Positions 46,110 through 56,222 of a DNA stretch of 64,000 bases are shown piece by piece. The notes beneath the pieces are model-generated. The model searched no databases, was not told the origin of the DNA, and saw only the letters and a list, made by a program, of their open reading frames with translations. Position numbers and translations under genes: made by a program. The stretch covers positions 2,926,501 to 2,990,500 of the forward strand of contig NZ_CP115463.1 of the NCBI RefSeq assembly GCF_027912495.1, in the 5' to 3' direction. Each line of letters opens with the position of its first letter. Position 1 is the first letter of the stretch. The stretch is from Caulobacter sp. NIBR1757. GTDB lineage: Bacteria > Pseudomonadota > Alphaproteobacteria > Caulobacterales > Caulobacteraceae.

Positions 46110-47521
46110 GCGCGGGCCTCGCGGGCGGCGGGCTGGCTCAGGGTCTCGACGGCGGCGCGGAACGCCTCGCCCCTGGCCTCGAAGTCGGCGTACTGGTCGA
46201 AGGAGGCGGTGGCGGGCGAGAGGAGGACGATGGCCTCCTCCTCGCCGGCCGAGGCGTCGGCAAAAGCGGCGGCCACGGCGGCGTCCAGCTGGCCGCAGCG
46301 GACGACCTGGGCCTTGCCGTTCAGGGTCGCGGCGAACGCCTCCTCGGCCTCGCCGATCAGGTAGGCCTTCTCGATGCGCGGGAAGAGGTCGGCCAGCGCC
46401 TCGATGCCGCCCTCCTTGGCCCGGCCGCCGGCGATCCAGTAGACCTTCGGGTAGCTGGACAGAGCCTGACGGGCGGCGTCGGCGTTGGTCGCTTTGCTGT
46501 CGTTGACGAAGCGGACGCGGCCGATCCGGGCCACGGTCTCCATCCGATGGGCCAGGCCCGGGAAGGTCATCAGGCCGTTGGCCGCGTCGTCGCTGGAGAG
46601 ACCCAGCGCCAGGCAGGCGGCGTAGGCGGCGGCCGCGTTCTGCCAGTTGTGCTTGCCGGGCAGCGAGCGGGCCATGGTCAGGTCGGCGACCTCGACCGTC
46701 CGATCGCCGGTGGCGTCGTAGAGGACGCCGGACAGGACATAGACGCCGCGCCCCATCGCCTTGCCGGCGCTGATCGGGCGAATGGTGCGGCGGTTGGCGG
46801 CGGTGATCTCGGTGCAGATCCGCTGGCACCAGGCATCGTCAACGCCGATGACGGCGGTGTCGCCCTTGCCCTGGTTGAGCAGGATGCGTTTCTTGGCGGT
46901 GACATAGCCCTCCATGCCGCCGTGCCGGTCGAGGTGGTCGGGAGAGATGTTGAGCAGCACCGCGGCGTCGGGCTTCAGGCTGCTGGTCAGGTCGAGCTGG
47001 TAGCTGGACAGTTCGAGCACATAGACAGCGCCGCCGTGCATGTCGGGCAGGCCCAGGACGCCAAAACCGATGTTGCCGCCGATGCGGGCGTCGCGGCCGG
47101 CGCTGCGCAGGATGTGGCCGATCAGGGCGGTCGTCGTCGACTTGCCGTTGGTGCCGGTGATGGCGACGATCTTCGGCCGCTTGTGGGCCGGCGCGGCGTT
47201 GACGGCCCGGGCGAAGAGCTCGATGTCGCCCAGCACCTCGACGCCGTTGGCCTGGGCCCGGGTGACGGTCCAGTGCGGCACAGGGTGGGTGAGCGGCACA
47301 CCCGGGGACAGCATCAGGGCGGCGAAGCCAGACCAGTCGGCCTTCTCCAGATCGACCAGGGTCAGGCCTTCCGCTTCGGCCGCTTCGCGGCCCTTGGGGT
47401 TCTCGTCCCACAGCGCCACCTTGGCGCCGCCGGCGATGAGGGCGCGCGCGGCCGACAGCCCGGTCCGGCCTAGGCCGAACACGGCGACGGTGCGCCCTTC
47501 AAAGCCGGGAACCGGGATCAT
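46106..47521 (-). CDS. murD: UDP-N-acetylmuramoylalanine--D-glutamate ligase MurD
   Basis: A 471-aa Mur ligase. It has the N-terminal UDP-binding FGLGRTGLSAARAL, the ATP loop GTNGKSTTTALIGH, NISPDHLDRHGGMEGY and FVNDSKATNADAARQAL. It adds D-Glu in the cytoplasm. It follows mraY by 15 nt and overlaps ftsW by ATGA. Confidence 0.97.
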   Translation of the reverse strand: MIPVPGFEGRTVAVFGLGRTGLSAARALIAGGAKVALWDENPKGREAAEAEGLTLVDLEKADWSGFAALMLSPGVPLTHPVPHWTVTRAQANGVEVLGDIELFARAVNAAPAHKRPKIVAITGTNGKSTTTALIGHILRSAGRDARIGGNIGFGVLGLPDMHGGAVYVLELSSYQLDLTSSLKPDAAVLLNISPDHLDRHGGMEGYVTAKKRILLNQGKGDTAVIGVDDAWCQRICTEITAANRRTIRPISAGKAMGRGVYVLSGVLYDATGDRTVEVADLTMARSLPGKHNWQNAAAAYAACLALGLSSDDAANGLMTFPGLAHRMETVARIGRVRFVNDSKATNADAARQALSSYPKVYWIAGGRAKEGGIEALADLFPRIEKAYLIGEAEEAFAATLNGKAQVVRCGQLDAAVAAAFADASAGEEEAIVLLSPATASFDQYADFEARGEAFRAAVETLSQPAAREARA

Positions 47522-47536
47522 CTGCGCGCGGTCTCC

Positions 47537-48649
47537 CTACCTGAGTTTCAAGGTTGCAAGGCCGATGAAGGCCAGGATGATGGCGACGATCCAGAAGCGG
47601 ATGACGACGGTGCTTTCCGCCCAACCCAGCTTCTCGAAATGGTGGTGGATCGGCGCCATCAGGAAGATGCGCTTGCCGGTCCGCTTGAAGTAGGCGACCT
47701 GGATCATCACCGACAGGGCCTCGACAACGAACAGGCCGCCGATGATGCCCAGCACGATCTCATGCTTGGCGGCCACGGCGACGGCGCTGATCGAGCCGCC
47801 GAGGGCGAGCGAGCCGGTGTCGCCCATGAAGATCTTGGCCGGCGGGGCGTTGTACCAGAGGAAGCCCATGCCCCCGCCGATGATGCTCATGCAGAAGACG
47901 GCCAGCTCGCCCGAGCCCGGCACGAAGGGCACCTGCAGGTAGTTGGCGAACACCGCGTTTCCGACCAGGTAGGCGATAACGCCGAAGGCTGCGGCGGCGA
48001 TCATCACCGGCACAATGGCCAGGCCGTCGAGGCCGTCGGTCAGGTTCACGGCATTGGAGGCGCCGACGATGATGAAGGCCCCGAACGCCAGGTAGAACCA
48101 GCCGAGGTCGATGATCAGGTTCTTGAACAGCGGGAAGGCCACCGAGGTGGTCAGGTGCGGCGCCTCGTTGGGAGTCTGGCCGAAGAGGATGAGGATCAGC
48201 ACGGCGGTGACCGCCACCAGGCCCTGGATCAACAGCTTCATCCGGCCCGAGACGCCGGCCGTGGTCTGCTTGGTGACCTTGGCGTAGTCGTCGAGGAAGC
48301 CCAGCAGGCCGTAGGCGCCGGTGACGAAGATGACCACCCAGACCTTGACGCTGCTCAGGTCCGCCCACAGCAGGGTGCCGACCATCATGCCGGCCAGGAT
48401 CATGAAGCCGCCCATGGTCGGAGTGCCGGCCTTTTCCAGGAGGTGGCGCTCAGGCCCGTCGGTGCGGATCGGCTGGCCCTTGCCCTGTTTGGTCTTCATC
48501 CAGCGGATGAAGCGGCTGCCCATGGCCACGGCGACCACGAAGGCGGTCAGCCAGGCCATGCCGGCCCGGAAGGTCTGGTACTGGAAGAGGTTGAGCAGGG
48601 GGAAGGAGATCGCCTCCGCCTTCAGCCATGCATAGAGCAGATAGAGCAT
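47537..48649 (-). CDS. mraY: Phospho-MurNAc-pentapeptide transferase MraY
   Basis: A 370-aa integral membrane enzyme with ten helices that makes lipid I. Catalytic signatures are [24 protein letters not shown] and HHHFEKLGW. Its ATG overlaps the murF TGA by one base. Length is normal. Confidence 0.97.
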   Translation of the reverse strand: MLYLLYAWLKAEAISFPLLNLFQYQTFRAGMAWLTAFVVAVAMGSRFIRWMKTKQGKGQPIRTDGPERHLLEKAGTPTMGGFMILAGMMVGTLLWADLSSVKVWVVIFVTGAYGLLGFLDDYAKVTKQTTAGVSGRMKLLIQGLVAVTAVLILILFGQTPNEAPHLTTSVAFPLFKNLIIDLGWFYLAFGAFIIVGASNAVNLTDGLDGLAIVPVMIAAAAFGVIAYLVGNAVFANYLQVPFVPGSGELAVFCMSIIGGGMGFLWYNAPPAKIFMGDTGSLALGGSISAVAVAAKHEIVLGIIGGLFVVEALSVMIQVAYFKRTGKRIFLMAPIHHHFEKLGWAESTVVIRFWIVAIILAFIGLATLKLR

Positions 48650-50031
48650 CAGGCGCCTCCTCCGGCGCGGCCCAGATCGGCCAGGGCGGCGGCGATGACG
48701 CCGGCGCGCGAGCCGTTGGAGCCTTTGACCATCACCACATCGCCGGACTCTATGGCCTGTGCGATCAGCGGCGCGAGGTCGGCCGCTGTCTCGGCGTAGC
48801 CGCCCCGGCGAGTCGCCGGAAGGGCTTCCCAGAGGGATTTCATCAGCGGCCCGGCGGCGAAGACAAGGTCGACGGAGGCCTCATCGATAGGCCCGGCAAG
48901 GGACGCGTGCATGGCCGGGCCCTCGGGGCCGAGTTCCAGCATGTCGGTCAGCGCGACGATGCGCCGCCCCGCCACCTTGCGGGCGCCCAGGGTGCGGAAG
49001 CCGGCGATCATCGAGATCGGGTTGGCGTTGTAGGACTCGTCGATCAGGGTGAAGGGCGCGCCGGGCTTGCCGACGGCCTTCTCGGCCCCGCGACCCGCCA
49101 GCGGCTCGAAGGCGGCCAGGGCGGCGAGTGCGGTGGGACGATCGACGTCCATCGCCTCCAGCATGAGCAGGGTGCAGAGGCTGTTGAGGCCCCAGTGGTG
49201 GCCCGTCTGAAGCAGGTCGTAGCGCAGGGTCTGGCCGTGCAGGACGGCGGAGACGGTGGCGCGGGCCCCATCGACATCGAAGCCGGTCAGGCGGGCGTCG
49301 CAGCCCTCGCCTGAGCCGAACGACAGCACCCTGGCGCCGGCGACGCGGGCCCTGTCGGCAAGGAGGTCGAACCAGCGGTTGTCGGCGTTAAGGACGGCGA
49401 CGCCGCCGGGCTCGACGCCGTCGAAGATCTCGGCCTTGGCCTTGGCGACGCCGGTCTCGCCGTCCGGGAAATTCTCGATGTGAACCGGGCCGACGGTGGT
49501 GATGGCCACGGCATGCGGGCGGACGAACTTCGACAGCGGGGTGATCTCATCGGCGTGGTTCATGCCGATCTCGAAGACGGCGCGCTGCGTCGCCTTCGGC
49601 ATCCGGGCAAGCGTGAGCGGGACGCCGATGTGGTTGTTGTAGCTCTTGACCGAGTTGTGGCTCGGGCCGGCCAGGGCCAGGCCCGCGGCGATGGCCTGGG
49701 TGACGCTGGTCTTGCCGACCGAGCCGGTGACGGCGCAGCGGCGGGCGGACGAGCGGTCCCGGGCGGCGATGCCGAGCAATTCCAGGGCCCGAAGCGTGTC
49801 GGCGACCTGGACCGAGGGGCCATCGACGGGCTTCGAGGCGAGGATGCCGGCGGCGCCGTCGGTGAGGGCCTTGGCGGCGAACTCATGGCCGTCACGCACC
49901 CCGGCCAGGGCGACGAACAGGTCCCCCGCGTCGATGGAGCGGCTGTCGATGGAGACGCCGTTGACCGCAAAGTCGGCGGTGGCGGTTCCACCGGTGGCGG
50001 CGGCGATCTCGGCGGCGGTCCAGAGGCTCAT
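48649..50031 (-). CDS. murF: UDP-MurNAc-tripeptide--D-Ala-D-Ala ligase MurF
   Basis: ATG 50031 (ATGA with murE) gives 460 aa beginning [16 protein letters not shown]. The P-loop [12 protein letters not shown], the MNHADEI motif of MurF and the C-terminal [11 protein letters not shown] and ALTDMLELG are diagnostic. It adds the dipeptide made by Ddl, encoded in the same cluster. The longer in-frame ORF upstream is a shadow of murE. Confidence 0.96.
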   Translation of the reverse strand: MSLWTAAEIAAATGGTATADFAVNGVSIDSRSIDAGDLFVALAGVRDGHEFAAKALTDGAAGILASKPVDGPSVQVADTLRALELLGIAARDRSSARRCAVTGSVGKTSVTQAIAAGLALAGPSHNSVKSYNNHIGVPLTLARMPKATQRAVFEIGMNHADEITPLSKFVRPHAVAITTVGPVHIENFPDGETGVAKAKAEIFDGVEPGGVAVLNADNRWFDLLADRARVAGARVLSFGSGEGCDARLTGFDVDGARATVSAVLHGQTLRYDLLQTGHHWGLNSLCTLLMLEAMDVDRPTALAALAAFEPLAGRGAEKAVGKPGAPFTLIDESYNANPISMIAGFRTLGARKVAGRRIVALTDMLELGPEGPAMHASLAGPIDEASVDLVFAAGPLMKSLWEALPATRRGGYAETAADLAPLIAQAIESGDVVMVKGSNGSRAGVIAAALADLGRAGGGA

Positions 50032-51479
50032 CGGTTGAGCTCCAGGGCTGCAGCGGTCTCGGCGACATCGTCGAAGGGATGGTTGACGCCGGCGACCAGC
50101 TGGCCCTGCTCGTGACCCTTGCCGGCCACGGCGAGGACGTCGCCGTCCTCCAGCATGGCGGCGCCGGCGCGGATGGCCTCGCGGCGGTCGCCGATCTCGC
50201 GGGCGCCGGGCGCGGCTGCGAGGATGGCGGCGCGGATGCTGGCCGGGTCTTCGGAGCGGGGATTGTCGTCGGTGACGATGGCAACGTCGGCCAGCCGGGC
50301 GGCGATCTCGCCCATCAGCGGGCGCTTGCCGGCGTCGCGGTCGCCGCCGGCCCCGAACACGGCGATCAGCTTGCCGCGGACGTGCGGGCGCAGGGCCTTC
50401 AGCAGGGTTTCGAGGCCGTCGGGGGTATGGGCGTAATCGACATAGGCTTCCCCACCGCGCGGCCCGGTCCCGACCCGCTGCATGCGACCGGGCGCGCCGT
50501 CGAGCTGCTCCAGGGCCGCGAACACGGCGCTCGGCTCTTCCCCGGCGGCGATGCAGAGACCGGCCGCGACCAGAGCGTTGTCCGCCTGGAAGCCGCCGGC
50601 CAGCGGCAGGCGGACGATGTGGCGGGCGCCCTTGTGCTCGATCGTCAGGGTCTGGCCGTCGGGGGTGAGGATGCGGTCGAGGAGCCTGATCCCCTCCCCG
50701 GCTTCCCCGGTCGAGATCAGGGTGTGACCGTGGGTGACGGCGGCCGCCGCGAAGGCGTCGTACTGGTCGCTGTCGGCGTTGAGCACGGCGGTGGACCCGG
50801 TCGGCAGGAGGGTGTCGAACAGGCGCAGCTTGGCGGCCCGGTAGGCGCCCATGGTGCCGTGGTAGTCGAGGTGGTCCTGGGTGAAATTGGTGAAGCCGGC
50901 GGCGGTCAGCAGGACGCCATCGAGGCGGCGCTGGTCGATGCCGTGCGAGGAGGCTTCCAGGGCGACGTGGGTGACGCCCATGTCGGCCATCCTGGCCATC
51001 AGCTCGGCCACGTCGGCGGCATCGGGGGTGGTCAGGCCGGGCGGGGTGAGGATGACATCGTCCTTGCCCGGCGCCGAGACAACGACGCCCAGCGTGCCCA
51101 TGCTGCCGGCCGTGCGGCCCAGGGTGCGGAACATCTGGCGGCAGAAGGCGGCGATGGAGGTCTTGCCGTTGGTGCCGGTGATGGCGACGCAAGTTGCCGG
51201 TTGCCTGCCCCAGAACCTGGCGGCGGCCAGGCCGTAGGCCCGGCGAATGTCCTTGGCATGGATGACCGGCACGGCAAGGCCGCTGACGTCCTCGGGGGCG
51301 AGCACGGCGGCGGCGCCGCTCTCCAGGGCCTTGGCGATGAAGGCGCGGCCGTCGGCCTTGCTGCCCGGCAGGGCGGCGAACAGGAAGCCCGGCTTCACCT
51401 TGCGGCTGTCGGCGGTGACGCCGGTGATCTCGACGTCAACCGGGACGGTCTGGCCGACGATGGCGCTGAGCAACGTCAC
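50028..51479 (-). CDS. murE: UDP-MurNAc-dipeptide--2,6-diaminopimelate ligase MurE
   Basis: A 483-aa Mur ligase with the P-loop GTNGKTSIAAF, QDHLDYHGTMGAY, and the DNPRSEDP motif that selects meso-diaminopimelate rather than lysine. The cell wall is therefore of the usual Gram-negative type. It overlaps ftsI (ATGA) and murF (ATGA). Confidence 0.97.
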   Translation of the reverse strand: MTLLSAIVGQTVPVDVEITGVTADSRKVKPGFLFAALPGSKADGRAFIAKALESGAAAVLAPEDVSGLAVPVIHAKDIRRAYGLAAARFWGRQPATCVAITGTNGKTSIAAFCRQMFRTLGRTAGSMGTLGVVVSAPGKDDVILTPPGLTTPDAADVAELMARMADMGVTHVALEASSHGIDQRRLDGVLLTAAGFTNFTQDHLDYHGTMGAYRAAKLRLFDTLLPTGSTAVLNADSDQYDAFAAAAVTHGHTLISTGEAGEGIRLLDRILTPDGQTLTIEHKGARHIVRLPLAGGFQADNALVAAGLCIAAGEEPSAVFAALEQLDGAPGRMQRVGTGPRGGEAYVDYAHTPDGLETLLKALRPHVRGKLIAVFGAGGDRDAGKRPLMGEIAARLADVAIVTDDNPRSEDPASIRAAILAAAPGAREIGDRREAIRAGAAMLEDGDVLAVAGKGHEQGQLVAGVNHPFDDVAETAAALELNR

Positions 51480-53209
51480 AGGTTCGGCCTCCCGTGGACG
51501 GCGGCGATGTCGAAGCGCGGGCGCTGCATCTGGCGCGGGACGCCAAGGAAACGGGCGCTGCGGTCGATCACCCGGCCGACGGCCGGCGCGGCGACCAGGC
51601 CGCCGGTGCGGGCCCCGCCGGTCGGCTCGTCGAGCAGGATCAGCACGAAATAGCGCGGCGCTTCCAGCGGCCCCTCGGTCGGGAAGACGGCGGCGAAGGA
51701 GGCCACCTGCTTGGTCGAGCTGTAGCGGCGGATGGTGGGATCGTACTTCTCGCCGGTGCCGGTCTTGCCGCCGACCGACAGGCCGAGCGCGTCGGCGCGG
51801 CGGCCGGTGCCCTCGACGACGTTGCCGCGCATGATGCGCAGCATGGCGCGGCTGGTGTCCTCCGAGAAGACGCGGGCCCCCTGCGGCTGGTAGCCGGCGG
51901 GCCGCTTGAGGATGGTGACCGGCACGAAGGTGCCCCCGTTGAGCAGCGTGCCCATGGCCTGGGCCATGGCCAGGGGGGTGACGTTGATGCCGTGGCCGAA
52001 GGACACACTGGCCAGGGCGTCGTCGTTCCAGACCTTGGGGACCAGCGGGGTGGCGGTTTCGAACAGCTCCAGCTTGGGGCGGCGGGTCAGGCCCAGCGCG
52101 TCGTAATAGTGCTTCAGCCGATCGACCCCGATACCCAGCGCCAGCTTGGCGGTGCCGATGTTGGAGCTGTGGTTGAACACCTCGCCAAGGGTCAGGATGC
52201 GGTTGGTGCCGTGGAAGTCGTGGATGGTGCGGTAGCCCATCTTCAGCGGCGTGCGGGCGTCGAAGGTCGAGTCCATCGAGGCAACGCCGGTATCGAGGCC
52301 GGCGGCGACGGTGAAGGTCTTGAAGGTCGAGCCCATCTCGTAGAGCTGCGCCGATGCGCGGTTCTTGCGCTGGCTCTCGTCGAACTTGCCGAAGCGGTTG
52401 GGATCGAACTCCGGCAGCGAGGCCATGGCGATGACTTCGCCGGTGTGGACGTTGGTGACGATGCCCACGGCGTTGAGCGGGTGGAACTCGGAGACGGCGG
52501 CGGCCAGCTCCTCTTCCAGGGCGGCCTGGACGCGGACGTCGATGGACAGGGCGACCGGTTCGCCGCTGATGTAGCCGGCCCGCATCTCATTCATCAGGCC
52601 GCGCTCGGCGCCCTGCAGGCCCTGGCCGCCGGGGTCGGAGAAGCCGACGAGGTGGGCGGCCAGCGGGCCCATCGGATAGACCCGGCGGGGGCTTTCCTCG
52701 AAGCTGACGCCCGGCAGGCCGAGGTCATGGATGCTGGCCCGGACCTCGGGGGTCAGGCCCTCGACGAGGACGCGCCGCTTGCCCTTGTTCATGACGTCGT
52801 TGAACTTCGAGGGCTTGAGGCCGGGGACGCGGGCCAGCAATTCCTTGCGGGTCTCGCGCCGGCTCCAGACGTCGGCCGGGTCGAGGAACAGGCTGTAGTG
52901 GGTCAGGTTGGCGGCCAGCAGCTGGCCGTTGCGATCGACGAGGTCGGCCTTGGCGCTCAGCGGCAGGGAGGCGATCGAGCCCTTCTTGCCGGCGTCGCTG
53001 AAGGCGGCGGCGAAGATGGCCCCGCCGCCGATCAGGCCGAACAGAACGGCGAAAAAGGCCAGCACCACCAGGATGCGGACCCGCGCGTCGTCTTCCGGCC
53101 GGCCAGAGGCCTTGGCCCGCTCGAAGGCGTGCTCGATGCGCCAGAGCCAGTCGATGGCCCAGCGCACCGGGCGCGGATAGCGATGAGGCGTGAGATCGGC
53201 GAGACTCAT
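51476..53209 (-). CDS. ftsI: FtsI, septal penicillin-binding protein 3
   Basis: ATG 53209 (ATGA with ftsL) gives 577 aa. It has a short cytoplasmic tail, one membrane helix (LVVLAFFAVLFGLIGGGAIFA), a dimerisation/pedestal domain and a class B transpeptidase domain. The active-site motifs are STFK (GSTFKTFTVAAGL), SSN (HSSNIGTAKL) and KTG (GGKTGTGEKY). It crosslinks septal peptidoglycan with FtsW. Confidence 0.96.
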   Translation of the reverse strand: MSLADLTPHRYPRPVRWAIDWLWRIEHAFERAKASGRPEDDARVRILVVLAFFAVLFGLIGGGAIFAAAFSDAGKKGSIASLPLSAKADLVDRNGQLLAANLTHYSLFLDPADVWSRRETRKELLARVPGLKPSKFNDVMNKGKRRVLVEGLTPEVRASIHDLGLPGVSFEESPRRVYPMGPLAAHLVGFSDPGGQGLQGAERGLMNEMRAGYISGEPVALSIDVRVQAALEEELAAAVSEFHPLNAVGIVTNVHTGEVIAMASLPEFDPNRFGKFDESQRKNRASAQLYEMGSTFKTFTVAAGLDTGVASMDSTFDARTPLKMGYRTIHDFHGTNRILTLGEVFNHSSNIGTAKLALGIGVDRLKHYYDALGLTRRPKLELFETATPLVPKVWNDDALASVSFGHGINVTPLAMAQAMGTLLNGGTFVPVTILKRPAGYQPQGARVFSEDTSRAMLRIMRGNVVEGTGRRADALGLSVGGKTGTGEKYDPTIRRYSSTKQVASFAAVFPTEGPLEAPRYFVLILLDEPTGGARTGGLVAAPAVGRVIDRSARFLGVPRQMQRPRFDIAAVHGRPNL

Positions 53210-53655
53210 TGGCCGGTCTCCGCGGGGTTGGCGGCCACGGGCGCGCCGGCCTCGGCGACGACCGGTGCCGGGGTGTCGATGCCGGGGACTTCCTCGGGCT
53301 GGACGTCCGGGGCGGTCGGGGTGGCGATCGGGGTCGGCGGCTCGTAGCCGGCGGCGATGGCCGGCAGGCTGTTGATGTCGCCCTCGCGGGTGGCGGCCAA
53401 CGGGGCCATGCCGAGCAGTTGCTTGGACAGGCGCTGCAGGCGCTCCGGCTGCTCCAGGTGGGCGACCTCGGCCTTGAGCAGGCGAATGCGCTTGTTCTCT
53501 TCGCCGATGGAGCGTTCGGTGCGGGCGATGTCGCGCACCTCGCGGCCGGCATAGGCCTTGGCCAGCAGGACGGTGACGGCCGTCACCGCCAGCAGGGCGC
53601 AGAAGACGACGTTGATGGTGCGGAAGCCACGGGTGCGGTGCTCGAGCAGGCTCAT
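53206..53655 (-). CDS. ftsL: FtsL-like cell-division protein
   Basis: ATG 53655 overlaps the rsmH stop (ATGA) and is preferred over GTG 53670. The 149-aa product has a short basic start, one membrane helix ([23 protein letters not shown]) and a coiled coil ([25 protein letters not shown]). It ends in a Pro/Ala-rich periplasmic tail longer than in E. coli. Position between rsmH and ftsI is the standard one. Sequence conservation is low, as usual for FtsL. Confidence 0.88.
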   Translation of the reverse strand: MSLLEHRTRGFRTINVVFCALLAVTAVTVLLAKAYAGREVRDIARTERSIGEENKRIRLLKAEVAHLEQPERLQRLSKQLLGMAPLAATREGDINSLPAIAAGYEPPTPIATPTAPDVQPEEVPGIDTPAPVVAEAGAPVAANPAETGQ

Positions 53656-54596
53656 GCGGCGGCGCTCCACACGGGGGCGGCGGTGCGGACGGCGGCCCGC
53701 AGCTTGGCGGAGCGGGAGCGCGGATTGACCGCCGACTCGGCGTCGGAGGCCTGTTTGGCGCCGTTGTGGATGAGCTCGAAGGAGGCCGGGGCGCCGGCCG
53801 CGACGGGCGGGGCATGGCGTGATCCGCCGGGGGTCTTGCCGGCCCGCTCGGCCAGGAAAGCCTTGACGATGCGGTCTTCCAGCGAATGGAAGGTGACGAC
53901 GGCCAGACGGCCGCCGGTCTTCAGCACCCGCTCGGCGGCCAACAGGCCGGCCTCGAGTTCGCTGAGCTCTTCGTTGACCGCGATGCGCAGGGCCTGGAAG
54001 GACTTGGTGGCCGGATGGGTCTTGGCGCCGCGCCGGCCGCCCAGGGCCTTCTCGATGACCTCGGCGAGGTCGAGGGTGCGGGTGAAGGGGGTCTCGTCGC
54101 GACGACGCAGGATGAAGCTGGCCACCCGGCGGCTCTCGCGCTCCTCGCCATAGACGTAGAAGATGCGGGCCAGTTCGGCATGTTCGAGGGTGTTGACCAG
54201 GTCGGCGGCGGTCGGGCCGTCGGCGCCCATGCGCATGTCGAGGGGGCCATCACGCATGAAGGAGAAGCCGCGATCGGCCTCGTCCAGCTGCATGGAGGAG
54301 ACGCCGAGATCGAGGGCGACGCCATCGACGCTGCCATCGCCAAGCCGGGCGGCCATCGCCGAGAAGCGGTCGTCGATCAGGCGGAAACGGCCCGTGACCT
54401 CGAGCGGGGCGGCGAATTTGCGGGCGCTGGGGTCGCGGTCGAAGGCGATGACCGAGGCGCCGGTGTCGAGGATCGCCCGGCTGTAGCCGCCGGCCCCGAA
54501 GGTGCCGTCGATGATGGTCTCGCCGGGCTGGGCCCGCAGGGCGGCCAGCACCTCCGGCAGCATGACCGAGATGTGGGGCTGTTCCGGGCTGCTCAT
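53652..54596 (-). CDS. rsmH: 16S rRNA m4C1402 methyltransferase RsmH (MraW)
   Basis: ATG 54596 (TGATG with mraZ) gives 314 aa beginning [23 protein letters not shown]-binding motifs are [14 protein letters not shown] and [10 protein letters not shown]. Conserved [19 protein letters not shown] and [13 protein letters not shown] follow. It methylates the ribosomal P-site region. An in-frame extension upstream lies within mraZ and is not used. Confidence 0.96.
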   Translation of the reverse strand: MSSPEQPHISVMLPEVLAALRAQPGETIIDGTFGAGGYSRAILDTGASVIAFDRDPSARKFAAPLEVTGRFRLIDDRFSAMAARLGDGSVDGVALDLGVSSMQLDEADRGFSFMRDGPLDMRMGADGPTAADLVNTLEHAELARIFYVYGEERESRRVASFILRRRDETPFTRTLDLAEVIEKALGGRRGAKTHPATKSFQALRIAVNEELSELEAGLLAAERVLKTGGRLAVVTFHSLEDRIVKAFLAERAGKTPGGSRHAPPVAAGAPASFELIHNGAKQASDAESAVNPRSRSAKLRAAVRTAAPVWSAAA

Positions 54597-55060
54597 CAGG
54601 GTTGCCCCAGCTTCTGCGCACGCTGGGCGGCGCGCAGGGCGGCCAGCCCCTCGCGAGCCCCTTCGCGAGCCGCCGAGCGACGGGCCTGGAAGGCGTCGCG
54701 CGGCCAGATCTGGAAGCGTTCGCCCAGGCCCACCAGCACCACCCAGTCGGTCAGGCCGAACTGGTCGCACAGTTGCGGCGGCAGGGTGATGCGGCCGGCG
54801 TCGTCGAAGCTCATCTTCGCCAGGCCGCCGTTGATGGAGAGTTCCAAGTCCGAACGCAGCGGATCGCCGAAGGGCAACTCGTCGATCACCGACTGGTAAC
54901 GGTCGAACAGGCTTTTGCCGCCACCCTCGATGCAGTCGAACTCGATGGAGGGAAAGCAGAAGACGCCGTCGAACAGGCCGGACAGGGCGGCGCGGAATTC
55001 CATCGGCACCACCAAGCGCCGTTTCGCGTCCAACTGTTTCTCGAACGTCGAGAAGAACAC
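54596..55060 (-). CDS. mraZ: MraZ, AbrB-fold transcriptional regulator of the dcw cluster
   Basis: I choose GTG 55060 (154 aa, normal MraZ length), which begins directly before [18 protein letters not shown]. The in-frame ATG 55135 would add 25 unconserved residues and would place the start inside the operator. Two SpoVT/AbrB-like repeats are visible, the second with [16 protein letters not shown]. The D-x-x-G-R motif of each half binds DNA. MraZ represses its own operon through TGGGN boxes; four such boxes lie 65-99 nt upstream. Confidence 0.9.
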   Translation of the reverse strand: MFFSTFEKQLDAKRRLVVPMEFRAALSGLFDGVFCFPSIEFDCIEGGGKSLFDRYQSVIDELPFGDPLRSDLELSINGGLAKMSFDDAGRITLPPQLCDQFGLTDWVVLVGLGERFQIWPRDAFQARRSAAREGAREGLAALRAAQRAQKLGQP

Positions 55061-55124
55061 CGCGTCCCTGCCCTTCGGAAAAACCCGCCCATCGGCCGCT
55101 GAAGCACCCCGCGCCGAGTGTGTT

Positions 55125-55159
55125 TGGGTTAACATGGGACGAATTGGGCGGCAATGGGA
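55125..55159. promoter_or_regulatory. MraZ operator: four TGGGN boxes with 10-bp spacing
   Basis: TGGGT at 55125, TGGGA at 55135, TGGGC at 55145 and TGGGA at 55155 are each separated by exactly 5 nt. This is the TGGGN-N5 pattern reported for MraZ. The boxes are on the plus strand, opposite to mraZ. Confidence 0.85.
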
Positions 55160-55177
55160 CGGAATGCCTCAATGCTA

Positions 55178-55236
55178 GATTCAGTGTGGATTCAACGGCA
55201 GTTTTCCGTGGTTTGGTTAATGAAACCGAACGATTC
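55178..55236. promoter_or_regulatory. Three GANTC (CcrM) sites upstream of mraZ
   Basis: GATTC occurs at 55178, 55189 and 55232 within 59 bp, between the MraZ boxes and the SOS-like box. Methylation state could modulate dcw transcription as it does for other Caulobacter division genes. Confidence 0.55.
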
Positions 55237-55239
55237 ACA

Positions 55240-55254
55240 GAACATACATGGAAC
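55240..55254 (-). promoter_or_regulatory. LexA-type box upstream of mraZ
   Basis: GAAC-ATACATG-GAAC, i.e. GTTC-N7-GTTC towards mraZ, lies about 180 nt upstream of the GTG start and 51 nt beyond the 3' end of rnpB. It may be a true SOS site or a chance match. Confidence 0.5.
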
Positions 55255-55304
55255 GCGTTAAGTAATACGGGGATAAGCCGGTTCTGGTTCGTGGGGAGGA
55301 AAGC

Positions 55305-55704
55305 GGATCAGATGGCCTGTAAGCCGGGTTCTGTCCCGGCCGCGAACGGCCGGTGACGATCATTCCTCTGGACCGCCCCTCGCGGGACGGTTCTCGCGAC
55401 CAACCCGGACGCCTCGGACCGGTGACGGTCCTGCCTGAAGTATCGACCCGAGGATCGACTTATCAGGCGCGGAATCCCTATTCGGTCTTGCTCCAGGCGG
55501 GGCTTGCCGTGCCAGGACTGTTACCAGCCCCGCGGTGGGCTCTTACCCCACCCTTTCACCCTCACCTCCCCGGAGGGAGGCAGTTTGCTCTCTGTGGCGC
55601 TATCCCTGGGGTCGCCCCCGGCGGGCGTTACCCGCCGCCTTGTCACCGTGGAGCCCGGACTTTCCTCGACGCTTGCGCGCCGCGATCGCCCGGCCATCTG
55701 ATCC
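55305..55704 (-). ncRNA. rnpB: RNase P RNA (class A)
   Basis: Read on the minus strand, the RNA starts GGATCAGATGGCC and ends GGCCATCTGATCC; these pair perfectly over 13 bp as helix P1. Universal elements follow the 5' end: GAGGAAAGTCCGGGCTCCAC (CR-I) and, near the 3' end, ACAGAACCCGGCTTACAGG. The length of 400 nt is typical. The RNA processes the 5' ends of tRNAs. It lies between crtZ and mraZ, on the same strand as both; its promoter must overlap the end of crtZ. Confidence 0.97.
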
Positions 55705-55736
55705 GGGCGGAGGAATGGGCGTCCTGACGCCTGGGG

Positions 55737-56222
55737 TCAACCCTCGTCGGCCGCGACACCCTGGGCGGCCAGCTGCGCCTTCAGCTTGCGGACGTCCGGC
55801 GCCATCAGGAAGCCGAAGGAGACGCCGCCTTCCTTGGTGTGGATGGCGTGATGGAACCGATGAGCCTGGATCAGCCGCTTCCAGTAGGCGCTCCTGGCCT
55901 TGGGCATCGGGAAGCGGCGGTGGACGAGGCCGTCGTGGAACAGGAAGTAGATGGCCCCGTAGGTGGTGATGCCGCAGCCGACCGGCAGCAGCCAGGGGAT
56001 GCCATGGACGCCCAGGTAGATGCCGACGATGGCCGGGGCGGCGAAGACCACGGCGAAGAGGTCGTTCAGCTCGAAGTTGCCGGTGCGCGGCTCATGGTGC
56101 GACTTGTGCCAGACCCAGCCCCAGCCGTGCATGACGTACCGATGCATGACCCAGGCGAAGCCTTCCATGAAGACCACGGAGCCGAGGTAGAGGGCGATAA
56201 AGGTCAGGACCTGAAAGATCAT
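55737..56222 (-). CDS. crtZ: Beta-carotene hydroxylase CrtZ
   Basis: ATG 56222 (ATGA with the permease) gives 161 aa. It is a membrane di-iron hydroxylase of the fatty-acid-hydroxylase superfamily with four His boxes: HRYVMHG, HKSHHEPR, HDGLVHRRFP and HRFHHAIH. CrtZ hydroxylates the beta-ionone rings of carotenoids to give zeaxanthin-type products. It is the last gene of the crtE-ABC-crtZ operon. No crtB, crtI or crtY is in the window. Confidence 0.9.
   Translation of the reverse strand: MIFQVLTFIALYLGSVVFMEGFAWVMHRYVMHGWGWVWHKSHHEPRTGNFELNDLFAVVFAAPAIVGIYLGVHGIPWLLPVGCGITTYGAIYFLFHDGLVHRRFPMPKARSAYWKRLIQAHRFHHAIHTKEGGVSFGFLMAPDVRKLKAQLAAQGVAADEG

Noticed and set aside
46110..46829. In-frame extension of ftsW upstream of 46109
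   Set aside because: It overlaps murD in another frame and has low-complexity Arg/Gly content; the ATGA junction at 46109 gives a normal FtsW N-terminus.
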